Source of the DNA: Dehalococcoidia bacterium
GTDB taxonomy: Bacteria > Chloroflexota > Dehalococcoidia > GIF9 > AB-539-J10
DNA length: 5,271 nucleotides
Assembly (NCBI GenBank): GCA_023129815.1
Contig: JAGMBH010000163.1
Span: 1-5,271 of the forward strand
Direction of reading: 5' to 3'
Shown: piece by piece, positions 3,119 through 5,271 of the stretch
How positions within the stretch are numbered: position 1 is the first letter of the stretch
How the letters are laid out: each line of letters starts with the position of its first letter
Position numbers and translations under genes: made by a program
Notes under the pieces: model-generated
Told to the model about the DNA's origin: nothing
What the model saw: only the letters and a program-made list of their open reading frames with translations
Database searches by the model: none

Positions 3119-5271
3119 GTGACAGGTAAAATGCCAGAAATTAGGATCGACCAAGGAAAGTGTAAAGGATGTAATTTATGCCTTGAGCTATGTCCAAAGG
3201 GGGTATTCCAAGAAACCCAAGAGATGGGTGCCAAGGGATTTAGGCTTAGAATTCCTGAATTAAGCAGCCAATGCTCTAATTGTGGTCTGTGTAAATATTT
3301 TTGTCCCGAAGAAGCAATAATATTAGACGGTGAATGTTTGATCGATGAATTTTGGGAGCAACTCCAGCAAATAAAGAAGGTTTCTCAGGCCAGAGGCGGT
3401 TGGAAAAAGGTCAAAACTCTTTACCCTGGAAAGCATTTTATAAGCGGTAACATAGCTTGTGTCTGGGCGGCTTTAGACGCTGGCTGCCGATTCTTTGCTG
3501 GCTATCCCATTACTCCAGCCAGTGAACAATCTTACGAGATGGAAAGGTTAATGCCCAGTGCTGGCGGGGTTTTTATTCAGATGGAAAACGAGGATGCTTC
3601 AATGGCTGCTCTTTGCGGAGCTTCTTTAGCTGGAGCCAAAGCAATGACGGCTACTTCTGACCCGGGCTTTGAAAGGATGTTAGAAAACTCAGCTTTTGCT
3701 CTCACTAATGAATTGCCGATGGTGGTTGCTGTAGTTCAGAGAACTTCCCCCAGCACCGGTCGTCCCACTGGAACCGGCTCCTCATTGGTAAGAGGAGTAA
3801 GGTGGGGACCTCATGGAGGAACTGAACATATTGTTTTGTATCCCTCAACAGTTCAAGAAATATACCACTATACAATAAAAGCTTTTAATTTAGCTGAGAG
3901 GTTTCGAAGCCCGGTGATTTTGATGCTGGAAGCTTCCAACACCCATTTAGAAGAAGGCGTAGAGATTCCACAAGAAATAGAAGTGTTTGATCGCATTTAT
4001 ATTCCCGGAAAACTTCCTTTCGGACCCACCGAAGACGGCTCTGCCCCCAGTATGCCAAGATTTGGCGATGGCGAATTTTTGAAAGTCAGCGGGCTTACCC
4101 ATAATGAAAGAGGAGTTCCTTGTGCCACCATTCCTGAAGTTCACGAAAGAATGATTAAACATCAAAGAAGAAAAATTGTTTCCAAAATTGAGGAATTAAC
4201 TGATGTTGAAGAGCACTTGCTTGACGATGCTGAGATTATGATTGTTGCTTATGGTCATACCGCTCGCTCAGCCAGGTGGGCGGTAAAAGAGGCCAGGAAA
4301 AAAGGAATGAAAGTGGGGATGCTAAATCTTAGAACTCTTTATCCCTTCCCGGAAGAGAAGGTCAAGAGGTGGAGCAAAGTCACCAAATGCGTGCTAGTTC
4401 CTGAGATGAACCAAGGGCAGTTATTTTATGTTGTTCGGGAATCTTCTTTTTCACCAGTAATTTCACTTCCTCAACCCGATGGCGAAAGCATCGATCCGAG
4501 AAGAATCTTACATTTTTTGGAAACAATGGGGGGAAAATACTGTCAAGACCTCGCTCCCATCATTCCCCCTACCATCTATGATCCACCAGAGTGGAGGGAA
4601 GAAAAAGGAAAAATTCCTGAAAGAAGCTTCAGTCCCCAAACTATTTTCTGTCCCGGGTGTGGATTGGGGACTTTAAGGAACTGTTTACTAAAATGTATCC
4701 AGGAAATGAACTGGCCTCTGGAGAAAATAGTGGTAGCTTCAGGGATAGGTTGCACGGCTAGGCTTCCCAATCATCTTCCTTTCGATTCAGCAAATACCAC
4801 TCACGGCTATCCTATTCCTTTTGCTACCGGAGTGAAACTAGCCCAGCCTGATTTACATGTAATAGTTATAAGTGGAGATGGTGACCTGTTCGACATCGGG
4901 GCAGGGCAAACAATTCACGGGGCCCGAAGGAACCTTCCCATTTTGGCTATTTGCTTTAATAATTTTGTCTTTGGGATGACTGGAGGTCAGGTAGCAGCTA
5001 CCACCCCCTTGGGGGCAATAACTTCTACCACTACTACCGGAAACAAGAGCCTGCCTCTCGATTTAGTAAGGCTGATGCTCGGGGCAAACGCTAAATACGT
5101 GGCTCGCTGCCCAATCAGCAAACCCCTCATTTTAAAAGGAATTTTAAAAGAGGCTCTCTGTTTCGACGGGTTTTCATTTGTAGAAGTTGTCTCTCCATGT
5201 CTAATGGGATATGGAAGAAGAAATGAGCTTTTTTCGCCATCACAAATTTGGCAAAAACTTAATCAAGCTTA
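3119..5271 (+). CDS. Fused ferredoxin-alpha-beta 2-oxoacid:ferredoxin oxidoreductase (3' end outside window)
   Basis: One uninterrupted frame of 717 codons runs off the right edge; I translated it throughout and found no stop. Domains in order: (1) residues 1-65, a two-[4Fe-4S] ferredoxin with CKGCNLCLELCP (C15, C18, C21, C25) and CSNCGLCKYFCP (C52, C55, C58, C62), like KorD; (2) residues about 105-465, the alpha part (KorA/VorB type), with GYPITPASE (128-136), TATSDPGF (177-184), QRTSPSTGRPT (207-217), GLTHNERG and the second alpha domain with YGHTARSA (378-385), LRTLYPFP (404-411) and PEMNQGQL (428-435); (3) residues about 505-717, the TPP-binding beta part (KorB) with CPGCG (511-515), SGIGCTARLP (541-550), TTHG, the TPP-Mg motif GDGD (586-589) to NN (614-615), FGMTGGQ (618-624) and SPC (692-694). 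C511, C514, C545 and C694 match the four beta-subunit cluster ligands. The enzyme would convert a 2-oxo acid plus CoA to acyl-CoA, CO2 and reduced ferredoxin. The gamma part is not seen. Start GTG 3119 is chosen for its ribosome site. The oxo-acid substrate cannot be told from sequence. Confidence 0.93.
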   Translation, partial: MTGKMPEIRIDQGKCKGCNLCLELCPKGVFQETQEMGAKGFRLRIPELSSQCSNCGLCKYFCPEEAIILDGECLIDEFWEQLQQIKKVSQARGGWKKVKTLYPGKHFISGNIACVWAALDAGCRFFAGYPITPASEQSYEMERLMPSAGGVFIQMENEDASMAALCGASLAGAKAMTATSDPGFERMLENSAFALTNELPMVVAVVQRTSPSTGRPTGTGSSLVRGVRWGPHGGTEHIVLYPSTVQEIYHYTIKAFNLAERFRSPVILMLEASNTHLEEGVEIPQEIEVFDRIYIPGKLPFGPTEDGSAPSMPRFGDGEFLKVSGLTHNERGVPCATIPEVHERMIKHQRRKIVSKIEELTDVEEHLLDDAEIMIVAYGHTARSARWAVKEARKKGMKVGMLNLRTLYPFPEEKVKRWSKVTKCVLVPEMNQGQLFYVVRESSFSPVISLPQPDGESIDPRRILHFLETMGGKYCQDLAPIIPPTIYDPPEWREEKGKIPERSFSPQTIFCPGCGLGTLRNCLLKCIQEMNWPLEKIVVASGIGCTARLPNHLPFDSANTTHGYPIPFATGVKLAQPDLHVIVISGDGDLFDIGAGQTIHGARRNLPILAICFNNFVFGMTGGQVAATTPLGAITSTTTTGNKSLPLDLVRLMLGANAKYVARCPISKPLILKGILKEALCFDGFSFVEVVSPCLMGYGRRNELFSPSQIWQKLNQA

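Noticed and set aside
2860..3234. A 124-codon minus-strand open frame opposite the dehydrogenase and oxidoreductase genes
   Set aside because: It is antisense to two well-supported coding regions, including the ferredoxin cysteine motif, and has no protein pattern of its own.
3947..4165. A 72-codon minus-strand open frame
   Set aside because: It is antisense to the conserved alpha part of the oxidoreductase and is a coding-bias artefact.

Overview
The window is bacterial chromosomal DNA of moderate G+C. The mix of genes fits an anaerobic Chloroflexota (Dehalococcoidia-like) bacterium: a translin-family gene directly behind a fused thiamine gene, a tRNA without encoded CCA, a GTCATTCTGAG-type extragenic palindrome and a ferredoxin-dependent 2-oxoacid oxidoreductase. 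This assignment rests on family resemblance recalled from memory, not on a search, and another uncultured anaerobic lineage remains possible.

Layout. On the minus strand (1-1329) lies a small operon: a ThiD2-ThiE fusion for thiamine phosphate synthesis, followed 15 bases later by the first 65 codons of a translin-family protein that runs off the left edge. Positions 1330-1625 hold no gene. They contain a hairpin and a composite palindromic repeat (1394-1547), then a promoter serving a complete tRNA-Ser(UGA) at 1626-1712. Positions 1730-1993 on the minus strand hold the start-less 3' remnant of a CoA-transferase beta-subunit gene. A well-formed promoter (TTGACT-17-TACAAT) at its truncated edge drives the plus-strand operon that fills the rest of the window.

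That operon has a possible 11-residue leader ORF, an NAD(P)-dependent dehydrogenase of the 2,4-diaminopentanoate dehydrogenase / dihydrodipicolinate-reductase-like family (2063-3097), and one very long open frame (3119 to beyond 5271). The long frame encodes, in a single chain, a two-cluster ferredoxin domain, the alpha part and the TPP-binding beta part of a 2-oxoacid:ferredoxin oxidoreductase. In most organisms these are separate subunits (KorD, KorA, KorB). The gamma part is not in the window and should be sought downstream.

How the genes may work together (inference): the dehydrogenase could oxidatively deaminate an amino acid to an oxo acid, and the oxidoreductase could decarboxylate a 2-oxo acid to acyl-CoA while reducing ferredoxin. 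The pair would then form an amino-acid fermentation module. The fused oxidoreductase, its pairing with the dehydrogenase, and a palindromic repeat that appears to have become part of the ThiD2 coding sequence are the most interesting points.
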